DNA of 22,241 nt from Thermocladium sp049965935. Lineage in GTDB: Archaea > Thermoproteota > Thermoprotei > Thermoproteales > Thermocladiaceae. Of the stretch, positions 7,194 to 14,427 are shown one piece after another; the stretch's first letter is position 1, and each line of letters opens with the position of its first letter. The notes beneath the pieces were generated by a model. The model was not told the DNA's origin. It was given only the letters and a program-made list of their open reading frames with translations, and searched no databases. The translations under genes were made by a program, and so were the position numbers. The DNA lies in the NCBI GenBank assembly GCA_049965935.1, contig JBMFVP010000025.1:1-22241 (forward strand), read 5' to 3'.

Positions 7194-7360
7194 ATGAAAA
7201 TGGTTTGCTACTTGTCTTTTAGAGTCGTTAAGGTAAGGAACTTAATTAATTGCTTCGCTTCTCCTCCTTGCGCTTCTCCGCGACGCCAAGGAAATGCAAA
7301 GATAAGCAACCAAATCAAGAAACGTCAAGTGAGGTTGCATTGTTCTGCTCACTGGGCTTA

Positions 7361-7412
7361 GTTTCTTCCCTGCCCTAATGGGGTTCCGGGGTTCTTGGGG
7401 GTTACCTTTATG
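7361..7412 (-). repeat. Omega-RNA-like G/C-rich stub, minus strand
   Basis: Read on the minus strand, this segment runs ataaaggtaaccccc, aagaaccccggaacccc and attagggcaggga. The order of words matches the stub at 1-77 (ataaag, gtaaccc, agaccccgggg, aacccc, ttaggacgagga) and the minus-strand segment near 12286-12311. I infer a decayed tnpB right end; there is no tnpB beside it. Confidence 0.35.
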
Positions 7413-7625
7413 GAGACTGATTGATTTCTAATTGGAATTGTGGGGTCCGGCTCTTGCCTCTCTCAAAAATTGACCAGTGGAACAAGCATCGAAGATAATC
7501 ATCTAAAAGCTTGCCCCTGCCATGAATTTCTAGGTTTGTTGTTTATTATCAGCGTGCGGAATAGAATTATAATTGCTTAGAATGATTGTTCATTGTAATA
7601 TTATTGTTTTATGGCTTGTTAATAG

Positions 7626-7634
7626 CTTTAAAAA
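7626..7634 (+). promoter_or_regulatory. TATA box of pcna
   Basis: The box ctttaaaaa is centred 27 nt before the ATG at 7657. It places the transcript start at that ATG and excludes the longer frame from 7573. Confidence 0.6.
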
Positions 7635-7656
7635 GGGTCAATGCTATTTTTCACTC

Positions 7657-8541
7657 ATGTCTAGTGATTTTGATGAGGAGGAAAAAAACGAGGAACTAGA
7701 GGAGACTGAGGAGCAGCCTGAGGAAGAGATGGAGGCTGAGGTTGAGGGGAAGGGATCATTGAGCGGCAAGGGTGGGGTTTACTCTCTTCTCTTTCCTAAG
7801 GGCAAGGATGTGAGGTATGTTTTTTCAGCAATGGCAACTATGTTAAATGATGCCGCATTTAGTTTGGGGCCAGAGGGAGTTAAGCTAAGAGCAACGGATA
7901 ACTCAAAGGTATCCATAATAATACTTGATATACCCGCCTCCAGCCTTGATGAAGTAAATATAGGCGAGGAGATCAAAGTTGGCATATCGTTTGATGTTCT
8001 CAAGAAAATAATGAGGAGAATTAGTTCCAGAGATAAGGTTGAGTTTATAGTAGATAAACCGCAGGGAAAGCTTCATGTAGTTATCTATACAAAGAAGGGA
8101 AAAGAGGGAGGCATGTACCGTAAGTTCAGCTTATCATTAATTGATGTATCTATGGAGGATGTGCCTGAGCCTAATCTTGAGTACCCAATAAGGATAACCG
8201 CTGACCTGGATTCCATGCTTGATATAATAGCTGCAGCTAACGATATAAGCGAGGTAGTTTCATTCACTGCAACAACTAGTCAATTCATTATTCGCGCCGA
8301 GGGGGAGGGGGGCAAATCAATTGAATCGATATATCAAAGCAATGATGAATTATTCCATGAATATGCGGTCAATGCCGAGGGTTCAGCATCTTACTCAGCA
8401 AAGCAAATACTCGGGTTCATGTCTCAAATGAGGCAGATATGCGATGCGGTAACTATGGAGTTCGCCACGGATAAACCTCTTAAGTTAACGTTCAACTTTT
8501 CCACAGGTTCACTGCTGCTTTACTTGCTGCAGAGAACATAA
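7657..8541 (+). CDS. pcn: DNA polymerase sliding clamp PCNA with acidic N-terminal extension
   Basis: 294 aa, against about 245-250 aa for typical PCNA. The clamp fold begins near residue 41 (GGVYSLLFPKGKDVRYVFSAM). It continues with the first-domain motif AAFSLGPEGVKLRATDNSKVSIIILDIP and the second domain around AEGEGGKSIESIY to SASYSAKQILGFM. It encircles DNA and tethers polymerase, FEN1, ligase and other factors. The first 40 residues are strongly acidic (runs of Glu, Asp and Pro), are not part of the fold and are probably disordered. The C-terminus is SLLLYLLQRT, not the more common APR-type ending. The start is set by a TATA box 27 nt before the ATG. Crenarchaea often carry several PCNA paralogues, and which one this is cannot be told here. 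Confidence 0.93.
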   Translation: MSSDFDEEEKNEELEETEEQPEEEMEAEVEGKGSLSGKGGVYSLLFPKGKDVRYVFSAMATMLNDAAFSLGPEGVKLRATDNSKVSIIILDIPASSLDEVNIGEEIKVGISFDVLKKIMRRISSRDKVEFIVDKPQGKLHVVIYTKKGKEGGMYRKFSLSLIDVSMEDVPEPNLEYPIRITADLDSMLDIIAAANDISEVVSFTATTSQFIIRAEGEGGKSIESIYQSNDELFHEYAVNAEGSASYSAKQILGFMSQMRQICDAVTMEFATDKPLKLTFNFSTGSLLLYLLQRT

Positions 8542-8620
8542 TGTTAACGGGCCTCGCCATTTAGGAGCATACCAGGGATCATCCATTTTTAATTAATAGT
8601 CATCTACTATTGTTTCATCA

Positions 8621-9802
8621 TTATTTCCAAGTCCCTTTAACTACCCATACTGGTTCTTCTGGATTAAAGTATTCGGGACCAGATGCCTTTAGGTTCTCTA
8701 GCATTTTCTCATTCACGGTAACTCCAATGCCTGGCTTTGATGGTACCTCATAGTGGCCATTCACTACTGGAGTCTCATTATTTATGAGGTCCCGCTTCCA
8801 TTGGGGCCAGAAGTCATAGAATGATTCTTGAATTAAGAAATTAGGTATAGCAGCATCTAGTTGTATGGTTACGGCATTCTGGATAGGGCCAAAGGCGTTG
8901 TGGAACGCGACCTCAACTCCATACGCCTCGGCTAATGCAACTACCTTTCGAGCCCCCGTCACGCCTCCTATGTTAGTTATATCGGGCTGAATGAAATCGA
9001 GTAATCCAGCCTCTAGATAAGTTAATGCATCCTTTAAGCTAATGAGTCTCTCCCCCAAGGCGACTCTAACTCTAGTGGCTGATCTATACTTCGCTAATCC
9101 ATCTAAGTCCTCTGGATGAACTGGTTCCTCCATGAATAATGGATTAAAGCTGCTCAGCGTCTCCGCTATTGCTATTGCTGAATTAGGATTAAACCTGCCA
9201 TGGTGCTCTATCATTATGTCAACTTCATCGCCCACAACATCTCTAACAGCCTTAACCCTGGCTCTTGCCTCATCCAACCCATGTTGATCTATCCAATCAA
9301 AGTATTTACCGAAGGGATCAAACTTAAGCCCAGTATAGCCCATTGAAACTACTTTCCTAGCCTTCTCGGCGAAATCGGCCGGCGTCACTGCCTCATCATA
9401 CCATCCATTGGCATACACCCTAATCCGATCCCTACTGCGTCCGCCCAACAATTCATGTAGTGGTGCCCCCAATTCTCTACCTATTATATCCCATAAAGCA
9501 ATATCTATAGCACTGGCAGCCGTGGTTGACTCAAATGACCTGGCCATATAGAAATCATGCTTATACCACTCCCTTAGATTTGACTCTACATTATGAGGAT
9601 CTCGCCCAATATAGACCCTCGCCGCTTCCTTGATAGCTTCAGCCACGGGCCCCACCCTAAGCGTTGGAACAGCCTCGCCCCAGCCAACTGCGCCGCTTGA
9701 CGTAGTTACCTTAACTATGATGGACACGCCAGCCCAAGTCGCAGCTGTGGGATTTTTTTCGCCGATGATGAAGGTATCTATATTGGATATAGTCTCCGTC
9801 AT
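8621..9802 (-). CDS. gad: D-gluconate dehydratase (enolase superfamily)
   Basis: 393 aa, the same length as Sulfolobus gluconate dehydratase, and recalled segments match closely (ARSFES, RVYANGWY, LKFDPFG, MIEHHGRFN, MEEPVHPED, ALGERLIS, VAFHNAFGPIQNAV, PVWVVKGTWK). It converts gluconate, and probably galactonate, to 2-keto-3-deoxy sugar acid, following glucose dehydrogenase in the Entner-Doudoroff route. Likely metal and catalytic residues are Glu199 and His201 in IEHHGR, Glu225/226, Glu251 and the general base His301. The ATG at 9802 is preferred over TTG 9811 because a TATA-like box lies 25 nt upstream of it. It is a single-gene unit, transcribed toward pcna. Other enolase-superfamily acid-sugar dehydratases are the alternative. 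Confidence 0.93.
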   Translation of the reverse strand: MTETISNIDTFIIGEKNPTAATWAGVSIIVKVTTSSGAVGWGEAVPTLRVGPVAEAIKEAARVYIGRDPHNVESNLREWYKHDFYMARSFESTTAASAIDIALWDIIGRELGAPLHELLGGRSRDRIRVYANGWYDEAVTPADFAEKARKVVSMGYTGLKFDPFGKYFDWIDQHGLDEARARVKAVRDVVGDEVDIMIEHHGRFNPNSAIAIAETLSSFNPLFMEEPVHPEDLDGLAKYRSATRVRVALGERLISLKDALTYLEAGLLDFIQPDITNIGGVTGARKVVALAEAYGVEVAFHNAFGPIQNAVTIQLDAAIPNFLIQESFYDFWPQWKRDLINNETPVVNGHYEVPSKPGIGVTVNEKMLENLKASGPEYFNPEEPVWVVKGTWK

Positions 9803-9822
9803 GCTAGGCAAATATGCATGGG

Positions 9823-9831
9823 TAAATTAAA
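9823..9831 (-). promoter_or_regulatory. TATA box of gad
   Basis: The minus strand reads tttaattta, centred 25 nt before the ATG at 9802. Confidence 0.5.
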
Positions 9832-9933
9832 CGTTGTGCTTATCGTTGACTTGAGATACTTGCCGATCGTGCAAGGGCTTTTTAACTTTTTGTGCTTTAA
9901 GATAATTTTAGTTCTCTGCCGGCCATTATAGGG

Positions 9934-10056
9934 ATGAGGAACGGGAGCTGTCTCACTCTAGTAATGCTAAGCTGGAGGAGAACGAGTAGCGTCCATAATG
10001 GAGTGTAATCTTTCGATTCCAAGTGCTTTTCGCCCTGAAGGGCGGGGAGTCGTCAG
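9934..10056 (+). mobile_element. Remnant of an IS605-type tnpB 3' end and omega-RNA-like right end
   Basis: The segment 9983-10056 repeats the layout of 1-77. It begins cgagtagc, then gtgtaatct, then a perfect hairpin CGCCCT-ga-AGGGCG (10031-10044), and ends GTCAG (10052-10056); lengths are 74 and 77 nt. Just upstream, a 24-codon frame from 9934 ends at TAA 10006-10008, inside the repeat, as a tnpB C-terminus would overlap the omega-RNA. No other tnpB sequence remains, so this is probably an eroded or solo right end in the gap between gad and the NifX-like gene. The repeat and hairpin are seen; the element type is recalled and inferred. Confidence 0.5.
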
Positions 10057-10078
10057 CGAGATTGGTTACAAGTGCTAA

Positions 10079-10087
10079 GTTTAATTA
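10079..10087 (+). promoter_or_regulatory. TATA box of the NifX-like gene
   Basis: The box gtttaatta is centred 25 nt before the ATG at 10108. It argues against the upstream in-frame start at 10072. Confidence 0.5.
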
Positions 10088-10107
10088 GGGGACCCAGCTT
10101 TAATCAT

Positions 10108-10554
10108 ATGGTAAGGATAGCTCTCGCTACGGATGATGAAAAGACAATCAGCAAGGGCCATTTTGCCCATGCTCATAAGTATTTAATCTATGATGTCGAT
10201 GCCAGCGGGCTTAATAGGGTTGAGTCACGTAATAATCCATTGGGTAACTTACCTGATGCCGATAATCCAAGCCAGGTTAAGGCCTACGTGGAGCAATTAG
10301 GGATACCAATGCATGGTTTATCAAAGTATGAATGGCTTCGCAAAAATGTATTAAATGACATAGATGCAATCATAGCAAGCGGCGCATGCCAGACTAGTTT
10401 CAATTATTTTACATCAGAAGGAGTTCAAGTATTGTTCGTGGAGCCTGGCGCATCTGTTGAGGATTTATTATCGCAAATAGTGCTTGCCGATGATGAAGCT
10501 GAATCCGACGAAGCAGATTCGCGGGATGAGAATTGGGGAACAGATAAAGATTAA
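10108..10554 (+). CDS. NifX/NifB-like dinitrogenase iron-molybdenum cofactor family protein
   Basis: 148 aa. Residues 1 to about 118 match the small NifX/NifB C-terminal fold: the opening VRIALATDD, GHFAHAHKYLIYDVD with a His pair, then IDAIIASGACQTSFNYF and VQVLFVEPG. In nitrogen fixers these proteins carry Fe-S/Mo cofactor precursors. Stand-alone archaeal copies are common without nitrogenase, and their role is unknown, perhaps metal-cluster handling. The last 25 residues are very acidic (DDEAESDEADSRDEN) and lie outside the fold. The start at 10108 follows from the TATA box. It converges with the tRNA-binding gene, and the stop codons of both share the palindrome TTAA at 10551-10554. Confidence 0.85.
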   Translation: MVRIALATDDEKTISKGHFAHAHKYLIYDVDASGLNRVESRNNPLGNLPDADNPSQVKAYVEQLGIPMHGLSKYEWLRKNVLNDIDAIIASGACQTSFNYFTSEGVQVLFVEPGASVEDLLSQIVLADDEAESDEADSRDENWGTDKD

Positions 10555-10880
10555 CAGATTCTTTCTCCAATTAATTCATCGCTCATCTTATCTATTGTTG
10601 CTATGGCTGGCTTCGCCTTCTCACCGCAAGTGGCTAGTATCATTCCCTGACTTTCTATTCCAAATATTCTCCTAGGCTCTAGATTAGTTATAACTATTAC
10701 ATATTTTCCCTTCATCTCTTCTGGTTGATAATGCTCAGCCAATCCAGTGACTATTTGCCTCTTCTCCGTGCCTAGATCAATTACTAACTTAAGGAGCCGC
10801 TTACTTTCCGGCACGCGCTCGCTTTCGATTACTTTTCCAACCCTGAGATCCATCTTCATGAATTCCTCGTGGCTTATCAT
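10551..10880 (-). CDS. tRNA-binding OB-fold protein (MetRS C-terminal / EMAPII-like)
   Basis: 109 aa, a single tRNA-binding domain. Seen are FMKMDLRVGKVIESERVP, the KRLLKLVIDLGTEKRQIVTGL core, VIVITNLEPRRIFGIESQGMILA and the final GERIC. This is the module found at the C-terminus of bacterial MetRS and as a separate subunit in archaea. It probably binds tRNA non-specifically and helps methionyl-tRNA synthetase. The ATG at 10880 (MISHEEF) is chosen because an A/T box is centred about 26 nt upstream. An in-frame extension to 11000 has no family similarity and holds that box, so I exclude it. Confidence 0.9.
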   Translation of the reverse strand: MISHEEFMKMDLRVGKVIESERVPESKRLLKLVIDLGTEKRQIVTGLAEHYQPEEMKGKYVIVITNLEPRRIFGIESQGMILATCGEKAKPAIATIDKMSDELIGERIC

Positions 10881-10900
10881 TGCTCCCAAACAATCAAAGA

Positions 10901-10910
10901 GGTTTTTATC
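10901..10910 (-). promoter_or_regulatory. TATA box of the tRNA-binding gene
   Basis: The minus strand reads gataaaaacc, centred about 26 nt before the ATG at 10880. Confidence 0.5.
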
Positions 10911-11046
10911 CTTAACCACTAGTGAGCAATAATTTATTGTAAAGATAAGTTTATTATAAAGATACGTATTGAATTGATTTAGCTTTCCTGTGAGTCCCAA
11001 TCCCTCATCGAACTATTATTTATACGTCATTCAACTTAATTATAAA

Positions 11047-12039
11047 TTATTGTGCTTGGGCTATTTTATCGAGCAGTTGAATTCTCTTTGCTGGATGCGG
11101 ATGATCACTCAGTATGTCATCCCAGGGTTTCGGCTTATAGTTTCGCCAGTAATCTATTAATTCATCGACGTCGGCCTCGCTTGCTTCCCTGCTTATCTTG
11201 TCATCAGCGGGGGCAAAGAACAACATCTTAACCATATTATTAGTGGGGGACTTCTTGATTTTAGCTATGGTGCGTGGATCCATGTATAGCACTATTTTGG
11301 CTAGGGCGCGTTGAAGATTCTTTGCAGCGTTCGGTATAGTTAGCGCTGAATTAACGTCGGCGTATGCTTCCCTCAACCTATTGACATATAGCAAGACAAA
11401 CTGAAACAGGAAACTCACGCCAAGCAATGCGACCCCAATCAATAACATGCCTCCATTATTTCCCCGCTCGCCCCATGCTCCTCCCCACATTCCGCTCCAC
11501 ATTAATGAATAGCCAAGCCAATAAATGAGAGCTGGGATGAGGCCTATCGCCATTAAGAACTCCACATCCCTATGTCTAAGGTGCCCCAGTTCATGGCCAA
11601 GCACCGCCGCCAATTCATCTTTATTTAGTATCTTAAGTGCAGGACGAGTTATGGCCACTCGCTTACCGGCTATTGGGCTCCCATAGGCGAATGCATTTGG
11701 GAACGGGGCCTCAGCTATGTATACCTTGGGCGGCTTAGAGAATCCATTAGCCTTGGCCACTTCATCAACTACATCAACCACCCAGCCATAGCTTGGATCA
11801 TCCGGCGTTATTTCATATGCCCTATATGCCGCATTTATCATATATGGCCCAAATAACCACTGTGCTATGTTGATCACCAGTACAAGTATTAACATTCCGC
11901 TTATCAGATCTATTCCAAGAGCTAGATTTCCTCCGCTCAATACCTCGGCTATGCCAATAAGCACCGCAATTGATAGGAGCACTATTGTTATGGCGCTCAA
12001 GCCCATCACCAATCTAAGCTTAATTAATTCCCAATTCAT
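11047..12039 (-). CDS. htpX: HtpX-like M48 family membrane zinc metalloprotease
   Basis: 330 aa. Two N-terminal membrane segments lie near residues 14-34 and 44-64. The soluble domain contains PKVYIAEAPFPNAFAYG, the zinc motif HELGH at 149-153, and the third ligand Glu224 in REAYAD. Two more membrane segments follow HELGH (about 163-182 and 197-219), with a Gly/Trp-rich loop between. The family degrades misfolded membrane proteins on the cytoplasmic side. The ATG at 12039 (MNWEL) is chosen from the TATA box 25 nt upstream; the in-frame TTG at 12048 would lie before the expected transcript start. It is a single-gene unit. Confidence 0.92.
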   Translation of the reverse strand: MNWELIKLRLVMGLSAITIVLLSIAVLIGIAEVLSGGNLALGIDLISGMLILVLVINIAQWLFGPYMINAAYRAYEITPDDPSYGWVVDVVDEVAKANGFSKPPKVYIAEAPFPNAFAYGSPIAGKRVAITRPALKILNKDELAAVLGHELGHLRHRDVEFLMAIGLIPALIYWLGYSLMWSGMWGGAWGERGNNGGMLLIGVALLGVSFLFQFVLLYVNRLREAYADVNSALTIPNAAKNLQRALAKIVLYMDPRTIAKIKKSPTNNMVKMLFFAPADDKISREASEADVDELIDYWRNYKPKPWDDILSDHPHPAKRIQLLDKIAQAQ

Positions 12040-12059
12040 ATGGGCCAACTTAATCTAGG

Positions 12060-12068
12060 TTTTAAAAA
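12060..12068 (-). promoter_or_regulatory. TATA box of htpX
   Basis: The box tttttaaaa on the minus strand is centred 25 nt before the ATG at 12039. Confidence 0.6.
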
Positions 12069-12095
12069 CCTTACTCATTGATTCTCAAGGAACCA

Positions 12096-12296
12096 TTAAT
12101 TGAAGTCCTTGATTATGGGAATGCTATTGTCATTCAGATAATGCTGCTTCACTTCTATGTCAACTTCATGATAAGGAATGATAAGCCTCACTCCTTCTAG
12201 GTGCGGGGTAGGGTTTTTGGGTGCTTGTACGTTGTTCCGTGATTTTTTTGGTATGGGAGCCGGGGGCCGATCCCCGTAATGCTGAGGAGGTTCCAA
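12096..12296 (-). pseudogene. Proline-rich open frame, possible pseudogene or tnpB tail
   Basis: A 66-codon frame from a TTG. The same frame is open upstream nearly to an ATG at 12410, but a TGA interrupts it five codons after that ATG. The first half is rich in Pro, Lys and Asn. The last 35 residues (HLEGVRLIIPYHEVDIEVKQ and on) look like a normal folded segment. I do not recognise it. It overlaps the omega-RNA-like stub at 12262-12320, so it may be a decayed tnpB C-terminus joined to flanking sequence, or a short real gene with a non-AUG start. No TATA-like box is well placed. The region lies between htpX and the Clp1-type gene. Confidence 0.3.
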
Positions 12297-12320
12297 GGTC
12301 TTGGGATTACCTCCCTTTCC
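12262..12320 (-). repeat. Omega-RNA-like G/C-rich stub, minus strand
   Basis: On the minus strand ggtaatcccaagacc is followed by ttggaacctcc and then a G/C-rich stem (CGGGG 12261-12265 with CCCCG 12272-12276). The first words match the stub at 7361-7412 (ggtaacccccaagaacc, ccggaacccc) in order. CCAAG-gt-CTTGG (12293-12304) can fold. Probably another tnpB right-end relic; the match is short and by eye. Confidence 0.3.
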
Positions 12321-12414
12321 AGGTTTCCTCTCGTCCTTTGAGTCATTATTGCTCCTGGGGGTTGGAAGGATTTTGGTCAGTCCGTCGCCAGCTCCTCATT
12401 CCTCAGACATAATA

Positions 12415-13719
12415 TTAATCATCACGTTCCCCCAGGATTTTCTCCAGCTTATTAATGTAGTGCACCTTCTCTTTCTCCTCGTAATTATCTCCGAGCCTGA
12501 TCATGCCTAACCTTATGTGATCCACCGTCCTCAAGTCCTCTATTGTTGTTGGTATTATTACAACAGCCTTGTTGCTTCCATAATATATCTTCTTCAGCAT
12601 GCCTAGCGATACTAAGTAACCATCAGAGTCCTCCAAGGCAATGAGTAGTCCATTCTCCCAATTAATTGGCAGTATGGCTACCTCTACTCCAGGCATGGCC
12701 TTCACCACTAACTCCTTCACGGCCGGCGACATCATTATTGCCTTCTTGCCGAACTGCTCCCCGTAAGTTATGGGCATTTTAAGGTACTTGGATGCCAGTG
12801 ACCTAATGTTAGCATCGAATGGCACGCCCCTAGAAAGCGGTAGATTAAGTATAGGCTTCTCCGTTAAATTAATGGTGGCTGACTTAGCTGGCATTAGGTA
12901 CTTGCCGTACCCCATCTCCCTATGGAGTCTCCTGTCCTCCCTTGTCTTTATTGCCAAAGGAGGCGCAGGCAGTAGAATTGGATTGAAACCACTCTTCTTA
13001 ACTTGGTTCACGAGGTCCTCTTCCTCTCCCTTTTGAATTATTACCACGGAGTCTGGGCTTAGTTTCGATAACATGGATAATTTATACTGTATCGCAGTTG
13101 GTTCAGCGATCCACCCATCCGTGTTTATTATAGTTGTATTGACATTCTCATGCGTCTCCAAGTAATCAACTAGCTTAGCAACTCCATTAACTGCTTCTTG
13201 CCATGTGTGTTCAAGGCTGGTCGTCCTTAGAAATACCATCTTTAGAGGGGAAAGCATGCTTAAGTGAGTGATGGGTTTGCTTGATTTAGCGCATGCTATG
13301 GTTGTTGGGGGACCTAGATCATTTTGGCCTGGATCAGCATCGATTACTCCGGCCACGTTTCCGCTGCTGACCGCCTTATTCATTGCCATTATTGTGAACG
13401 TCGTCTTGCCGACATCCATCATGCCCAAAACCACCACCCTCTTTCCACTTCTAATTATTAACTCGGCCGCCTCCGTCCATGAGTCCATGACCTCCTCCCC
13501 AGGCTCCGCATTTTCGACCTTGCCCTCCGGCCCCAGCGTAACATCTAATTGAGTTGACTCTAGCGCCTTAACAGCTACCTTCCTAGTCCTGAGAATCGTG
13601 AGCCTGGATCCAGCGCTGTAAACTGTTCCCAACGCGTATATGGAGCCCCTCAATACCTTAACATTAGCTGGCCCCTCTATGCGAATAATTGAGCCGGGCT
13701 CCAGATTTACCGTATCCAC
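12415..13719 (-). CDS. Clp1/Grc3-type polynucleotide 5'-hydroxyl kinase
   Basis: 434 aa from the GTG at 13719. A beta-rich N-terminal domain (NLEPGSIIRIEGPANVKVLRGSIYALGT) is followed by the kinase P-loop GMMDVGKTT near residues 98-106. The lid/Walker segment IDADPGQNDLGPP follows near 125-137, and then a C-terminal beta domain ending LGMIRLGD. Family members phosphorylate 5'-OH RNA or DNA ends with ATP, in tRNA splicing or rRNA maturation. A TATA-like run at 13740-13748 is 25 nt before the GTG at 13719, so I prefer that start. ATG 13737 (six codons longer) and TTG 13788 are alternatives, the latter overlapping the promoter. It lies 81 nt downstream of the membrane-protein gene, and the TATA-like run gives it its own promoter. 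Confidence 0.88.
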   Translation of the reverse strand: MDTVNLEPGSIIRIEGPANVKVLRGSIYALGTVYSAGSRLTILRTRKVAVKALESTQLDVTLGPEGKVENAEPGEEVMDSWTEAAELIIRSGKRVVVLGMMDVGKTTFTIMAMNKAVSSGNVAGVIDADPGQNDLGPPTTIACAKSSKPITHLSMLSPLKMVFLRTTSLEHTWQEAVNGVAKLVDYLETHENVNTTIINTDGWIAEPTAIQYKLSMLSKLSPDSVVIIQKGEEEDLVNQVKKSGFNPILLPAPPLAIKTREDRRLHREMGYGKYLMPAKSATINLTEKPILNLPLSRGVPFDANIRSLASKYLKMPITYGEQFGKKAIMMSPAVKELVVKAMPGVEVAILPINWENGLLIALEDSDGYLVSLGMLKKIYYGSNKAVVIIPTTIEDLRTVDHIRLGMIRLGDNYEEKEKVHYINKLEKILGERDD

Positions 13720-13739
13720 GTCGTTGCTATTATGCATAT

Positions 13740-13748
13740 TTTTTAAAG
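13740..13748 (-). promoter_or_regulatory. TATA box of the Clp1-type gene
   Basis: The minus strand reads ctttaaaaaa here, 25 nt before the GTG at 13719 but only a few nt before the ATG at 13737. That distance favours the GTG start. Confidence 0.45.
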
Positions 13749-13800
13749 ATGCCGTTATGGGAAGAACCAATGATTCCTCCCCAAACAAAGGGAACAGCGA

Positions 13801-14334
13801 CTAGGCCCCAACAGATAACAGGGTAAGTAGGACTAGCGATATTATTATGGCAACCACATATTGGGTCGTTATGTATCTAATGAACCTAGTGGGCACGTTT
13901 TTTCTAGTCATCTTGAGAATCAAGGTTAATCCCAGTATTAATCCCTCGGCGACTGGGAAGAACATGCTTATCATTATCGCCATGGCTGACGCCACTCCGC
14001 TGTATCCTATGGCAGGTATCGCAGCAACCACGCCTAGGTTAACCATTGCATATGCGGCGTACCACATGCCTATTATCGGGATATAGGCCACCCATACAGT
14101 GCCTAGCAGCGATACGAACCTGGTTATAGATGCGGCCATAAACGACATGCCGGCTATGCTCTCATCAAACGCCTTTACTTGAGACATAACTTCCGCGACG
14201 TATGATGAAGGAGAGGTCACCGCGTAACCCATGAGGAACGTACCCACAAGTGCCACCAGTACAGCTGCATAAACGACTAGTCTGGATTTTATGTACCACC
14301 TAATCAATTCCCTCATTAGATCATTGCTTTCCAT
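13801..14334 (-). CDS. Multi-pass membrane protein, possibly SpoIIM/DUF95-like
   Basis: 177 aa from the ATG at 14334 (MESNDLMREL). A short cytoplasmic amphipathic start (LIRWYIKSRL) leads into about five membrane segments. The fourth carries PVAEGLILGL after SMFFP, which resembles the conserved Pro and Glu of the SpoIIM/DUF95 family near its third or fourth helix. That family has poorly known roles, and in archaea it often sits beside transport or stress genes. The start is chosen because a TATA box lies 25 nt upstream; longer frames to 14349 or 14415 include that box. It is divergent from the PadR gene, whose regulator could act on this promoter. Confidence 0.75.
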   Translation of the reverse strand: MESNDLMRELIRWYIKSRLVVYAAVLVALVGTFLMGYAVTSPSSYVAEVMSQVKAFDESIAGMSFMAASITRFVSLLGTVWVAYIPIIGMWYAAYAMVNLGVVAAIPAIGYSGVASAMAIMISMFFPVAEGLILGLTLILKMTRKNVPTRFIRYITTQYVVAIIISLVLLTLLSVGA

Positions 14335-14355
14335 GGCTTGCCAATTCATTGCTGC

Positions 14356-14363
14356 TTTAAAAA
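14356..14363 (-). promoter_or_regulatory. TATA box of the membrane-protein gene
   Basis: The box tttttaaa on the minus strand is 25 nt before the ATG at 14334. It lies within the 93-nt gap shared with the divergent PadR gene. Confidence 0.5.
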
Positions 14364-14395
14364 CGAATCGGAGCAGATTAGGGCTCTGAACCCGC

Positions 14396-14405
14396 ATTTT
14401 TATTA
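14396..14405 (+). promoter_or_regulatory. TATA box of the PadR gene
   Basis: The box ttttt-attaa is centred 27 nt before the GTG at 14428. This makes GTG, not the TTG at 14422, the likely leaderless start. Confidence 0.5.
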
Positions 14406-14427
14406 AGGGGCGCATCCTTCTTTGCTA

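Larger units (their letters stand above)
7141..7656. other. Long non-coding stretch between pth2 and pcna
   Basis: About 515 bases without a convincing gene. It holds a 7-bp hairpin after pth2 (7173-7193), a G/C-rich minus-strand stub (7361-7412) and, on the minus strand at 7411-7542, a start-less open frame of 44 codons. That frame includes the plausible protein-like run GKLLDDYLRCLFHWSIFERG and may be the remnant of a decayed gene; I could not assign it. The pcna promoter is at the right edge. The in-frame extension of the pcna frame to 7573 lies upstream of the promoter and is not coding. Confidence 0.5.

Noticed and set aside
7187..7260. Possible C/D-box guide RNA starting gcgatga
   Set aside because: The C box is weak and part of the hairpin, and no convincing D box or internal C'/D' pair is at the right spacing.
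7573..7656. Upstream extension of the pcna frame
   Set aside because: It contains the TATA box, encodes no PCNA similarity and lies before the expected transcript start.
10484..10530. C/D-box-like words gatgatgaa and ctga in the NifX-like gene
   Set aside because: They lie in the acidic coding tail, where GAT/GAA codons produce such words by chance.
10881..11000. N-terminal extension of the tRNA-binding protein
   Set aside because: It spans the likely TATA box and is unlike the compact family.
12221..12510. Plus-strand open frames between htpX and the Clp1-type gene
   Set aside because: They overlap the end of the kinase gene and the stub, have no recognisable motif and no promoter.
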